Of a DNA stretch of 64,000 bases, positions 47,901 through 55,044 are shown piece after piece (positions within the stretch are counted from its first letter, which is position 1; each line of letters starts with the position of its first letter). The notes under the pieces are model-generated. The model was not told the DNA's origin, did not search any database, and was given only the letters and a program-made list of their open reading frames with translations. Both the position numbers and the translations under genes were made by a program. Source of the DNA: Cardinalis cardinalis (taxonomy: Eukaryota > Chordata > Aves > Passeriformes > Cardinalidae); the NCBI GenBank assembly GCA_014549065.1, contig JACDOX010000081.1:1369924-1433923 (forward strand). The letters run 5' to 3'.

Positions 47901-49028
47901 GAAACAAAGGATTTGTTGCTTTGGTTTGTCTGGCTTAAACTTGCAACTGCTGCAGCCCCTTCACTGCACTGGAAGGACCATTGAGTAACAGCACTGACTC
48001 CTCACACAGGGCTTATCTCACCANTTTCTGTTATCTGCAAGCAAACAAATGCAGCAGCCACTCCTGACACCTCAGCAGCAGCAGCAGCTCAATGTTTGGC
48101 TGTCTGGCCACTGCCCCCATCCCTCCTGCAACAAGCCACAGGCTGTAAACATCCATTACACTGCANCAACTTTCTCCTGGGATTCATTCACCTTTTATTA
48201 GGTAAGGATCCAGCACTTCAACCATTCAGATTTCAGAACAGTTTTGTTTGGACTCAGGTTTAAAAGGCAAGCCAGCTCCTTGTACAGCTTTTCCTACATT
48301 ATGTTCCTGTTCCCACATTATAAAAACCCCTTTTATAAAACTCCTAATATGTGTGCAGAAAAAAGGGCCCAACTGTGGCCTTCCAGGACCTGAAGGGAGC
48401 CAACAAAAATCATGGAGAGAGACAATTTACAAGGGCCTGGAGTGCCAGGACAAGGGGGAATGGCTTCACACAGACAGAGGGCAGCTTTAGATTGGATATT
48501 AGGAAAAATTCTTCCTTGCGAGGGTGATGAGACCCTGGCACAGATTGACCAGTGCAGCTGTGGCTGCCCCATCCCTGGAAGTGTCCAAGGCCAGGCNGGA
48601 CAGAGGGCTTGAGGCAACCTGGGATAGTGNGAGGTGTCAGTGNCCAAGGCAGGAGGGGTGAAACAAAACAATCTTCAAGGTCCTTTCGGTGATTCTATGA
48701 TTCTCTGCCAGGACACCCGTGTTGTAGGGGGCACCCCAAAGGGACGCCGATACCCGAAGAGAGGAGGGCTCCAACCCCGGCAGGGGCAGGGAACAGGACA
48801 GGGACAGGGACAGCCCAGGGGCAGAGAACAGGACAGGGACAGCGGCAGGGGCAGGGACAGCCCAGGAGCGGCCCCGCTCCCTCACGTCCCTCACGCCCCG
48901 CGCGTCCCCTGCCGGCGGGGCACTCACGGGTTGTTGCCGCTCATGGTGAGGAGCAGCCCGCTGAGCAGCCGCACGTTCGAGTGCAGCCCGGCGGCCGCCA
49001 TCTCGCGCACGTGCTCCACCACACTCAT
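41802..49028 (-). CDS. ANAPC7: Anaphase-promoting complex subunit 7 (complete, 565 aa)
   Basis: A tetratricopeptide-repeat scaffold of the APC/C ubiquitin ligase, found as a homodimer at the top of the TPR lobe, where it helps bind coactivators and substrates in mitosis. Eleven exons on the minus strand: 48928-49028, 47652-47838, 47028-47147, 45828-45939, 45456-45609, 45207-45349, 44863-44980, 44284-44480, 43419-43643, 42859-43009 and 41802-41991. They sum to 1698 nt, 565 codons plus stop, equal to the shorter human form. The start is MSVVEHVREMAAAGLHSNVR and the end is the acidic tail ADQEQWFGMQ. All introns are GT-AG and all phases agree. The downstream ATG is used as the start because the frame upstream of it is not conserved. 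The gene is convergent with ATP2A2 and in tandem with ARPC3. Confidence 0.98.
41992..42858 (-). other. ANAPC7 intron 10
   Basis: 0.87 kb. AT-rich with no recognised exon or repeat. Confidence 0.8.
42859..43009 (-). CDS. ANAPC7: ANAPC7 exon 10 (residues 453-503)
   Basis: 151 nt encoding REQKYEDGIALLRNALANQS and then AVNEYQEAMDQYSIALS. A TPR pair near the C terminus. An N at 42984 is the third base of the Gly codon in EDGIALL. Confidence 0.97.
43010..43418 (-). other. ANAPC7 intron 9
   Basis: 0.4 kb. Nothing recognised beyond the splice signals. Confidence 0.8.
43419..43643 (-). CDS. ANAPC7: ANAPC7 exon 9 (residues 378-453)
   Basis: 225 nt encoding LIECYLASNSIREAMVMANN, then VYKTLGANAQTLTLLATVCL, ending KKAELL with a split Ser codon. 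TPR helices. Donor is gtaagt. Confidence 0.97.
43644..44283 (-). other. ANAPC7 intron 8
   Basis: 0.64 kb. No recognised feature. Confidence 0.8.
44284..44480 (-). CDS. ANAPC7: ANAPC7 exon 8 (residues 312-378)
   Basis: 197 nt encoding CHSFYSKRYSRALYLGAKAI and then ALRNMGRVQEAIIHFREAIR, ending APCRLDCYEG. Classical TPR spacing of small and aromatic residues. GC-rich at third positions compared with exons 3 and 2. Confidence 0.97.
44481..44862 (-). other. ANAPC7 intron 7
   Basis: 0.38 kb. No recognised feature. Confidence 0.8.
44863..44980 (-). CDS. ANAPC7: ANAPC7 exon 7 (residues 273-312)
   Basis: 118 nt encoding MDVYGYLLAREGRLEDVENL and then NISDQHAEPWVVSG. An N at 44910 is the third base of the Arg codon in GCRLF. 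Confidence 0.97.
45207..45349 (-). CDS. ANAPC7: ANAPC7 exon 6 (residues 225-273)
   Basis: 143 nt encoding SLEKKSLLRDNVDLLGSLAD and then LKFEQAQMLDPYLIK. The acceptor is ccctttaag, not the closer ctttag, because only the first keeps the Cys-Ser-Leu-Glu reading. Ns at 45259 and 45331 are third bases of Asn and Ser codons. A decayed copy of its 3' end lies in intron 1. Confidence 0.96.
45456..45609 (-). CDS. ANAPC7: ANAPC7 exon 5 (residues 174-225)
   Basis: 154 nt encoding LLSLSVKGAEVASMTMNIIQ, then SIPNLDWLSVWIKAYAFVHT, ending NTRAINTI. Ns at 45491 and 45593 are third bases of a His and a Ser codon. Confidence 0.96.
45828..45939 (-). CDS. ANAPC7: ANAPC7 exon 4 (residues 137-174)
   Basis: 112 nt encoding INMMLANLYKKAGQERSSVT and then SYKEVLRQCPLALDAILG. 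TPR of the N-terminal dimerisation half. Donor is gtgggt. Confidence 0.97.
45940..47027 (-). other. ANAPC7 intron 3
   Basis: 1.1 kb. No recognised exon or repeat. Confidence 0.8.
47028..47147 (-). CDS. ANAPC7: ANAPC7 exon 3 (residues 97-136)
   Basis: 120 nt, phase 0 at both ends, encoding CLPSEIEVKYKMAECYTMLK and then QDKDAIAILDGIPSRQRTPK. Identical to the human peptide as recalled. Confidence 0.97.
47148..47651 (-). other. ANAPC7 intron 2
   Basis: 0.5 kb. It holds a 31-bp-period tandem duplication at 47310-47368. Confidence 0.8.
47310..47368. repeat. Tandem duplication, period 31 bp
   Basis: A 28-base unit beginning taaaagtatgatgtacagaa occurs at 47310 and again at 47341 without mismatch, separated by three bases. 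It lies in ANAPC7 intron 2. Confidence 0.95.
47652..47838 (-). CDS. ANAPC7: ANAPC7 exon 2 (residues 34-96)
   Basis: 187 nt encoding ELFSPSQKYQLLVYHADSLF, then HDKEYRNAVSKYTMALQQKK, then SKVRPSTGNAASTPQSQ. First TPRs. Two small differences from human as recalled: SPSQ for SPPQ and NAAS for NSAS. Confidence 0.97.
48146..48242 (-). pseudogene. Decayed duplicate of ANAPC7 exon 6 and adjoining intron
   Basis: Positions 48167-48242 align with 45182-45256 (3' end of exon 6, its splice donor and about 20 bases of intron 6). A central core is nearly identical (cacctttta, aggtaaggatccagca) and most other differences are transitions. In addition, taaacatccatt at 48146-48157 matches the start of exon 7 (44968-44979). 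Since intron bases are included, this is a DNA-level duplication, not a retrocopy. Confidence 0.75.
48361..48711 (+). mobile_element. CR1-like LINE 3' end
   Basis: Contains words I recognise from the CR1 3' end: acaagggggaatggcttcac, gccccatccctggaagtgtc, cagattgaccagtgcagctg, a GATCTTTAAGGTCC-like segment (atcttcaaggtcctttc), and the terminal repeat of the ATTCTATG type (gattctatgattctctg) at 48693-48709. The 5' boundary is approximate. It is heavily 5'-truncated, as CR1 usually is. Confidence 0.88.
48781..48866. repeat. G-rich GGGACA repeat array
   Basis: Two longer units starting caggggcag (48781 and 48816), themselves built of cagggaca hexamer-like words and both ending in ggacagccc. It lies just inside ANAPC7 intron 1 and has many GGG runs on the plus strand, so a quadruplex is possible. 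Confidence 0.85.
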
Positions 49029-49330
49029 GCTGCCGCCGGCGGGACGGAGGGGACGGGACGGGGCCGGGGAGGAACCGGGAGAGAGCCCGAGCGAGGCACC
49101 GGGCACGGAGCTGCCGCCGCCGCCACTCCAAAATGGCGCCACCCAGGGGTCCTCGCGCGCCGCCGCCTATAGGCGGCCAAGGCGGTGCCGGCGCGGCCCG
49201 ACAGGCGCGCGGAGGGCAGCCCGCGCCGAGGACCCCTCACGGAGGCGGGAACGGCGTGAGGGGAGAGCGGGGTCTGGGTAGGGCTGTGAGGGGATTCGTT
49301 CCTCTGTGGGTGCTCTGGTGCGAGACACAC
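48870..49330 (-). promoter_or_regulatory. CpG-island promoter of ANAPC7
   Basis: Dense CpG sequence around the first exon and upstream. It contains a YY1-like AAAATGGCGCC at 49130-49140 and an E2F-like GGCGGGAA at 49244-49251. No TATA box at a useful distance. Motif function is inferred from the consensus only. Confidence 0.75.
48928..49028 (-). CDS. ANAPC7: ANAPC7 exon 1 (residues 1-34)
   Basis: 101 coding nt encoding MSVVEHVREMAAAGLHSNVR and then LLSGLLLTMSGNNP. ATG complement at 49026-49028. Donor is gtgagt. It lies in the CpG island. Confidence 0.97.
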
Positions 49331-49704
49331 ATTCCCTGTGGCTCCACAGCTCCTGAGTCCGCTCCTTGTCCTTCTGCAAATNCGCTGATGGTTGCTGCAG
49401 CTAAATGTGACTCAGATCTCTGAGATAACAATGCTCCTGCCTAGAAAAATTGTTAATGGAGGAGAAGGACCATTCAAAACCTACATTTCTTCTGGGAAAT
49501 GCCTCACAATATTTCCCATAATCCAGTCTAAAGCTGCCCTCTGTCAGTGTGAAGCCATTCCCTCTTGTCCTGGCACTCCAGGCTCTTGTTGGCTCCCCTC
49601 AAGTCCTGAAAGGCCANAATCAGGTCACCCCAAAGCCTTTCACCAAAAATAAAAAACCTCTTTGATTTCTTTGAAGGCTCTCCATAAGACACACTGTAGT
49701 TACC
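49331..49704. other. Spacer between ANAPC7 and ARPC3
   Basis: About 0.37 kb between the ANAPC7 CpG island and the end of ARPC3. It is mostly an antisense CR1-like fragment (49505-49660). No gene. Confidence 0.8.
49505..49660 (-). mobile_element. CR1-like LINE fragment, antisense
   Basis: Contains aaagctgccctctgtcagtg, tgaagccattccctcttgtc and tggcactccaggctcttg, the complement of the CR1 segment at 48428-48497, to which it is strikingly similar. Ends are approximate. Confidence 0.85.
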
Positions 49705-52700
49705 ACGTTAATTACAAGCAAATTTTATTGAAAACAAGGTAAAAATCACTGCACTGGACAACACAGCATGAGAGGTCTGTTTTCCCTGGACACCCAGACT
49801 CCAGCCAGCAGAGCAATGACACAGCTCCCCTGCCCCACAGCCAAGCCCATTTCTTCTCTTAAATACAAGCCCTGTTTGAAATGCTGTAGCCACGATTACA
49901 AAGCAGCTTGCATCTTAAACAGCACGTTAGAAATCACTTATTAAGCACCAGCTTAATAATATTTGCTTACACAACTTATCTTTTTGCTCTCCTTCTATCA
50001 CTCATTGACAGGTTCGGTTTTTCTTTTTTTTTTTTTTTTCCACTTCATAAGCACTTAATTCTTTCTTGGTACAAAATGTATCCAAAACAAAGGCAAAAGA
50101 CTCAAACATCTTGCTGTGAAATGCTTAAAGTTGCTGCCATTTTGCTTCACTGCCCAGGGCCTGAGAGACTCTTGTTCATGAACTGCCTCTTCACAAAGCA
50201 GATCCACCACTGCAGAAGGAAGTACAGAGTCAGAAAATCAGAAGTAGTTTCCATTGACTTTAAAGTATTCAATCTCTGACACACAACAAATATTAAGGCT
50301 CCAGTTTTACACATAGTTTTCCATACTTGCATTGAGGTGAACAATACAATAGGAATGGACACAATGAGTTCATATTACAGGACTTTGAATTAAAATGGGA
50401 AACTCTACTTTCTCTTATTTTACTTTTGTTATATTTTATTCCAATACAATCAGAAATGAGGGATGGATCAGGAAGCTATGCCTTTGAAAGTAAATTAGCC
50501 TAAGTGATTTCAACATTAANTGCAGTCACATTTGCACATGAAACACGAACACTCAGGAGGTGACTCATTCATTGATTAGCGATTTTTTCAATCTGGACAT
50601 GAGGCAAAACAATCGACTTCAAAGCAGCTCTCAAAGCAGGGCTGCCTGGGAAGACAAACAGCACCTCTCGTGCTTGTGAACTCCCTTTGCAACCCCAGCC
50701 ACGAGCAGATGNGCAGTGCTTTGAAGAGCTGAGCCAGACCCCTCTCATTACTGCCCTGCTTTTGAAAGCAACCCAAACTGGCACTCACTGTCATATCACA
50801 TCAGATTAAACTTACTGATAACTTGCAGCTGCCATTTCACTGTAAATTCAGACAGGATTGGCTGAAGTCACCCTCACCCATCATCTCACTTCTCTCCACA
50901 CAAGGCTGAACAAACACCCCCAGCCTCTCACTGACTGTGCTGATGCCACTGAACTCTCACCTTGCTTGGCTTGTCGCTCTGAGGATCAAACACTTTGTCA
51001 CACAGGCGAAGGCCGGTTTCTTGCCTCAGCTGCTGCAGGTAGGCCCTCATCACCTCTGAAAGCAGCACAGCAAAACCAGGGTGAACGGGGCAGCACCAAC
51101 CCCAACTGCATTTAACAGGGACGTGTCAGACATCACTGCTTAAAGCAGAGAGGGAGTTTCACATCTGCAGGCTGCAGCTGGCTGAGTTGATCAGCTCAAT
51201 TTATCTATGGAACCAGGGGAATCCTCGAGGTCAGAAAATCCAGCTTGTGCTGCCTTCANAAGACAGACTGCAGATTTAGAAGATTTCGGTTTAAAGTAAT
51301 TTTTCTAAGTGCAGTTAATGAAGTGTGACCCTCAGAGGCCCTGGGTCAGCCTTACCTTCCTCCTGCTTGTTGGCAGGTTTGGCGTAAATGGCGTTCAGTG
51401 GAAAGCCAGGCTCCCCTGGGATTGGGAAGTTAGTGATTCCCAGTGTGTACATCTCCTTCTCTCCCTGGCCTTTGGAGTTACACTGGAAGAACCAGGCAAA
51501 CAATGGGTTAGCAGTTATGAACAAAAACTAACATAGCATTAGACCAAATATTTTACAAATCTGGAACAGGAAAACTCATCAAGAAGAGCAACACACATCC
51601 ACAGCCTTGGAATATTTGAGGCTCTGACAACTGGGACTGGGGTTCATGACAAATCTCCTTCCAGGATTATTTGTTCTCCTGGAAGGAGAATATCAGGAAA
51701 TCCTTTCCTTAGAACAATCCTCAGAACAGACTGTTTCCCACCTGTACAGGAATTCAGTTTTCTTACCTTTTGCAGCTTTTTCAGGCACTCAGAAATGTAG
51801 AGGGTGACATAGATCAGTGTTCTGTCAGCCTCATTCTGCAAAACAAGAGCAGGAACTCTTAGATTACAGGACTTTGTGGAACTGATAAAGTCTGAAACAG
51901 GAATGAATTCAAGCCATTTTGGGCTATAGTTTCCCCATGAGAGAGAGATTTGCAATTCATGACATTTACCCAGCTTTAAANACTAAGTGGAAGGGGAGTT
52001 TGTGATCTTCTAGAATTACTTCCTTGAAAATAAATTTATATTCACAGCACCAACCCTCCAAAGAACTAGAATATGCTCAGTATCTCAAAAAATTACCTTA
52101 ATTTCATAATTTTTGAAGAAAACATTAGCTTTGAAGTAGTAGATGGCTTCATCGATAATATCTGTGTCCTTAGCTATAAAAAAGATAGAGTTAAGCACTG
52201 CACTGTTACATTACATTTGTCATAACTTTTACTCACTGAAGTACATAAATAAGGATTACTGCAAAAGCAAAACCATGGTATCTACAAAAAGCAGAAGTCA
52301 GCATCATGTAACAGAAACTTCTGAAACACCCTGAGTTCAGTTGTAATATTTAAGCTTCCTACTCCCTTCTCCTTCCCCTTTGATATCTCACTTCACAAAC
52401 AGCAGNAATTCAGCAGTTCCCCACTTTTCTACCACTTTTGAGTAACTCATCAGAGTTTTAACATCATAAAAGGATAGAAAAAAAGTTTTTGGAGAAAGCA
52501 CAATCACTCAGATTCCATTATCCTCTTCAAATAAAGGAGGGGGGCAGAACACAGTGACAATCTGACTTTTGCTACCATCCAGGACTGCTTAAATCCAGAA
52601 ACACCTCCTTTACATTTCCCTTTTCAAACTGAACCCCACATTTCTGGGGAACAGCNCGCCTGGGAAGCTCAGGTGTTGAAGGGGAATCTGTCCTGGCTGC

Positions 52701-54227
52701 CTGTGGGCCCTGTCNGGGTGCCTGGAATTTCATTTCAGTTTTTGAAGCCCCACACCCCAAGTGCTGCTGTGCTTCAGAGCAGCCCAGAGCGTGAGCTCTC
52801 TGTAGCTAAACCTTCACTTCCTCTGCCACAGAGGCTTCACACCAGCACAGCCTCCTCAAAACCTGCTCAGAGCACTGGGGGAAGCACCAGANCAGCAACC
52901 AGAGGCTTGGCGTACTGAAACCACTAACTCAACACNGGACACAATTATCTGTGCATAATTATTTTCTATGATTTGCACAGCTGAAATAGTTGAAAAATTT
53001 CCTCCTCTTTGCAAATCCTTCAATTTCCCACTGGTGACTCTTGCTGGGGCTGGCTTAGAGCAGCCCCTGAGATGATGAGCCACATCCAGTAATNCAGAGA
53101 TTATTATAAACTTACTTTCTCGAGGTGCTGGGCCCTTGAACTGGCTTCTGATGGGTAACAGTGCCATGTTCCCAATTAGCTTGGTGTCTGAGTCCATTAA
53201 AGTGGAGTGGTAAGCCTAGANACAGGGAGAGCTGGTTATTGATCCCACTGAAAATAGACATTTCCATATCCAATCACGTGTCTACATCAAGTAGGAGTCA
53301 CAGCCTAGTTCATTATGATGCTTCCAGCATTTTTTCCTTGCACAAATAATTGTTATTTTCTATTTAAGTCCAGCTCTTGGTGCCATTCTGGTAAATTCCA
53401 GGAAAGCACCAGAAGATTGGATAAAATCTGTGTTGGTCTGCAGGGACAGTTCATCCCCAGGCTGCCTGACCCCATCCTGGCAGCACCAAGGGGTAACAGC
53501 CCTGCTCACCTGCCTGAATTTTGGGGCACTGCACTGAAAGTTAGTTGGTCATTAAAAAATATGTAATTTATTTCTATGTCTGGCTATTAATATTAGATAA
53601 TTATTTAAAAAGCCAGGCTCAATGCAGTAAAACAAACCAAACCATAACAAAAAAAAAAACAAAACAAAAAAAACCTGATTTAAGTGAAAAACAAACAAGC
53701 TTTCTGCACACAACAAATTCTTCCTGGAAAACCGATTTTAAGCAACTAACNAGTTCGGTTTTAGGCTCTTTCCAAGGTGCTACGCCAGGCCACTGGGAAC
53801 ACCTTTTGTGGGGGGCAGAGGAGGATGTGACTGGGAGGGGCTGGCTGTAAAAAGCAGTTTNTTCCACTGAGGGGAAGGTGTTGTGAGCAAAGCCAGAGCA
53901 AAGCCCTGCTGTGACCGCCCTCTCCCCCGCTGCTGCCGGGGCTCGCACCCTCCGGGCTGCGGGTGGATCCCCGGCAGGGGGAGGAGGAGGAAGAGGAAGA
54001 GGAAGGCGCTGGCCCTGCAGCAGCCTCCCATGAAGAGCCGTTCGCCGCTCCCAGCAGCGCTCCCCGCAGCTGCAGCCCCCGTTTCCCCCCGCAGTGTCCG
54101 CGGCCAGACCCCGCAGCGAGCAGAGCCCTGTCCCGGCCCGGGATCGCCCCCGCCGCCCCCGGCCCGGCCCCGCCGCCCCCGCCCGCAGGGGCCGCGCAGC
54201 GCCGGGCGCGGAGCCGCTCACCGGCAT
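49705..54227 (-). CDS. ARPC3: Actin-related protein 2/3 complex subunit 3 (complete, 178 aa)
   Basis: The p21 subunit of the Arp2/3 complex, which nucleates branched actin filaments at the cell edge and on endosomes. Seven coding exons on the minus strand: 54222-54227 (ATG CCG), 53116-53215, 52097-52173, 51767-51835, 51356-51482, 50961-51055 and 50147-50209. They total 537 nt, 178 codons plus stop, the family length. The peptide runs from AYHSTLMDSDTKLIGNMALL to KRQFMNKSLSGPGQ. The entry also covers the 3' UTR down to a poly(A) signal at 49724-49729. All introns are GT-AG with matching phases, including the unusual two-codon first exon, which supports the start. Confidence 0.97.
49724..49729 (-). 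terminator. ARPC3 poly(A) signal
   Basis: Complement of tttatt, read caataaaatttgcttg on the minus strand, 418 bases past the ARPC3 stop. Confidence 0.7.
49730..50146 (-). other. ARPC3: ARPC3 3' untranslated region
   Basis: AT-rich sequence between the stop (50147-50149) and the poly(A) signal. A run of 18 or so T (minus-strand A) lies near 50022-50040. Confidence 0.7.
50147..50209 (-). CDS. ARPC3: ARPC3 exon 7 (residues 159-178)
   Basis: 63 nt encoding WWICFVKRQFMNKSLSGPGQ-stop. Only Ile for Thr differs from human as recalled. Confidence 0.97.
   Translation of the reverse strand, partial: WWICFVKRQFMNKSLSGPGQ
50210..50960 (-). other. ARPC3 intron 6
   Basis: 0.75 kb. Nothing recognised. 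Confidence 0.8.
50961..51055 (-). CDS. ARPC3: ARPC3 exon 6 (residues 127-158)
   Basis: 95 nt encoding VMRAYLQQLRQETGLRLCDK and then VFDPQSDKPSK. Donor gtgaga. Confidence 0.97.
51356..51482 (-). CDS. ARPC3: ARPC3 exon 5 (residues 85-127)
   Basis: 127 nt encoding CNSKGQGEKEMYTLGITNFP and then IPGEPGFPLNAIYAKPANKQ. The most conserved core of the subunit. Confidence 0.97.
51767..51835 (-). CDS. ARPC3: ARPC3 exon 4 (residues 62-84)
   Basis: 69 nt, phase 0, encoding NEADRTLIYVTLYISECLKK and then LQK. Confidence 0.97.
52097..52173 (-). CDS. ARPC3: ARPC3 exon 3 (residues 36-61)
   Basis: 77 nt encoding KDTDIIDEAIYYFKANVFFK and then NYEIK. The acceptor ttatag was chosen over a later ctaag because it restores the Thr-Lys pair (ETKDTD). 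Confidence 0.96.
52174..53115 (-). other. ARPC3 intron 2
   Basis: 0.94 kb. No gene or confident repeat. Confidence 0.8.
53116..53215 (-). CDS. ARPC3: ARPC3 exon 2 (residues 3-36)
   Basis: 100 nt encoding AYHSTLMDSDTKLIGNMALL and then PIRSQFKGPAPRE with a split Thr codon. Acceptor tctag. Confidence 0.97.
53216..54221 (-). other. ARPC3 intron 1
   Basis: 1.0 kb. Its promoter-proximal half belongs to the CpG island; the distal half has an oligo-A region near 53640-53675. Confidence 0.8.
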
Positions 54228-54560
54228 CTCGAAGGGCAGGAGGCGGCTCGGCGGGGCCGGGCGGGAGGGGAGCGGGGCGAACCGGCCAGGAAAGCGGGCA
54301 CAGAGCTTCCTCCTCCGCCTACGCTGCAGGAAATGAGGCAGCGGCAGAGGCGGTGCGAGGCGGGGANGCGGGAGCCGCGCACCGCCCCGGAGGCAGCGCG
54401 CCGGGAGGGGATCGCGGGAGGCAGCGCCGTGCCGGGCACTGCCCGTGCGGGGAGCGGCCACGGAGAGGCACTGCTCCCCCGGGGCACTGCCGGGACCGGG
54501 AGGGGAAGGGGTGCCGGGATNCTTCGCTCCCAGCTGGTTTCTCTCCCGTGCCTTTCCAGC
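53880..54560 (-). promoter_or_regulatory. CpG-island promoter of ARPC3
   Basis: G+C-rich, CpG-dense stretch around the ARPC3 first exon with several CCGCCC and GGGGCGG-like boxes. Long open frames here are a composition effect. Transcription starts are inferred to lie just above 54230. Confidence 0.75.
54222..54227 (-). CDS. ARPC3: ARPC3 exon 1 coding part (Met-Pro)
   Basis: Only ATG CCG before a gtgagc donor, as in other vertebrate ARPC3 genes. The phase-0 junction joins directly to the GCT TAC CAC of exon 2. Confidence 0.9.
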
Positions 54561-54599
54561 ACAGCCCAGCCCAGCCCAGCCGGCGGCACGGGGCACTTG

Positions 54600-55038
54600 G
54601 TGTAAGGAACACAAGAGGGGTCCAAACGTGCTGCGTTCCCTACTTTAGGTGCACATTCCAATTGCCGTCAAACCATTACCTTCCCTAAGAGCCAGCGTTG
54701 CTGAAATTGTCCCCTGGTATCTGACTCCCGGCNTGAGTCAGGGAGACAAAATGGGGAGGTTTGGAAACTGAGTCACAATAATTCAACTGCAGGGCTGGGG
54801 TTTATCCTTTCAACATGGCCCAAGCATGGCTCATCCCAAGGCAGTCTGGAGGTGAATTAATCCACGGTAGTTTCCCCAATTTTCAGCCAGATCAAAACTT
54901 TTCTGAGCCCTTTTCCTCTAGATATGAAGGATTTGCTGGTCTGTTGAACCTCTCACCCAGTTCTGGCTCTGCTTTTTTNTATGTACTAACATTGGCCTAT
55001 GTATTTTATAACACACACAAGCATAGTAAAAAAAATTG
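54600..55038. other. Spacer between ARPC3 and GPN3
   Basis: 0.44 kb of ordinary sequence. Nothing recognised. Confidence 0.75.
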
Positions 55039-55044
55039 TTTATT
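55039..55044 (-). terminator. GPN3 poly(A) signal
   Basis: Complement of tttatt (minus strand tttaataaacaat), 160 bases past the stop, followed by a GT-rich stretch (tgcttgtgtgtgtt) on the minus strand. Confidence 0.7.

Larger units (their letters stand above)
47839..48927 (-). other. ANAPC7 intron 1
   Basis: 1.1 kb. From low to high coordinate it holds a decayed copy of exon 6 (48146-48242), a CR1-like 3' end (48361-48711) and a G-rich minisatellite-like stretch (48781-48866). Confidence 0.85.

Noticed and set aside
48634..49281. 215-residue open frame over the ANAPC7 first exon, opposite strand
   Set aside because: Antisense to a conserved exon and built from the G-rich repeat and CpG island; no family resemblance.
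53619..54688. Long open frames (up to 331 residues) on both strands around the ARPC3 first exon
   Set aside because: High G+C removes stop codons; the translations are Pro/Arg/Ala/Gly-rich, occur on both strands and resemble no protein. This is the CpG-island promoter.
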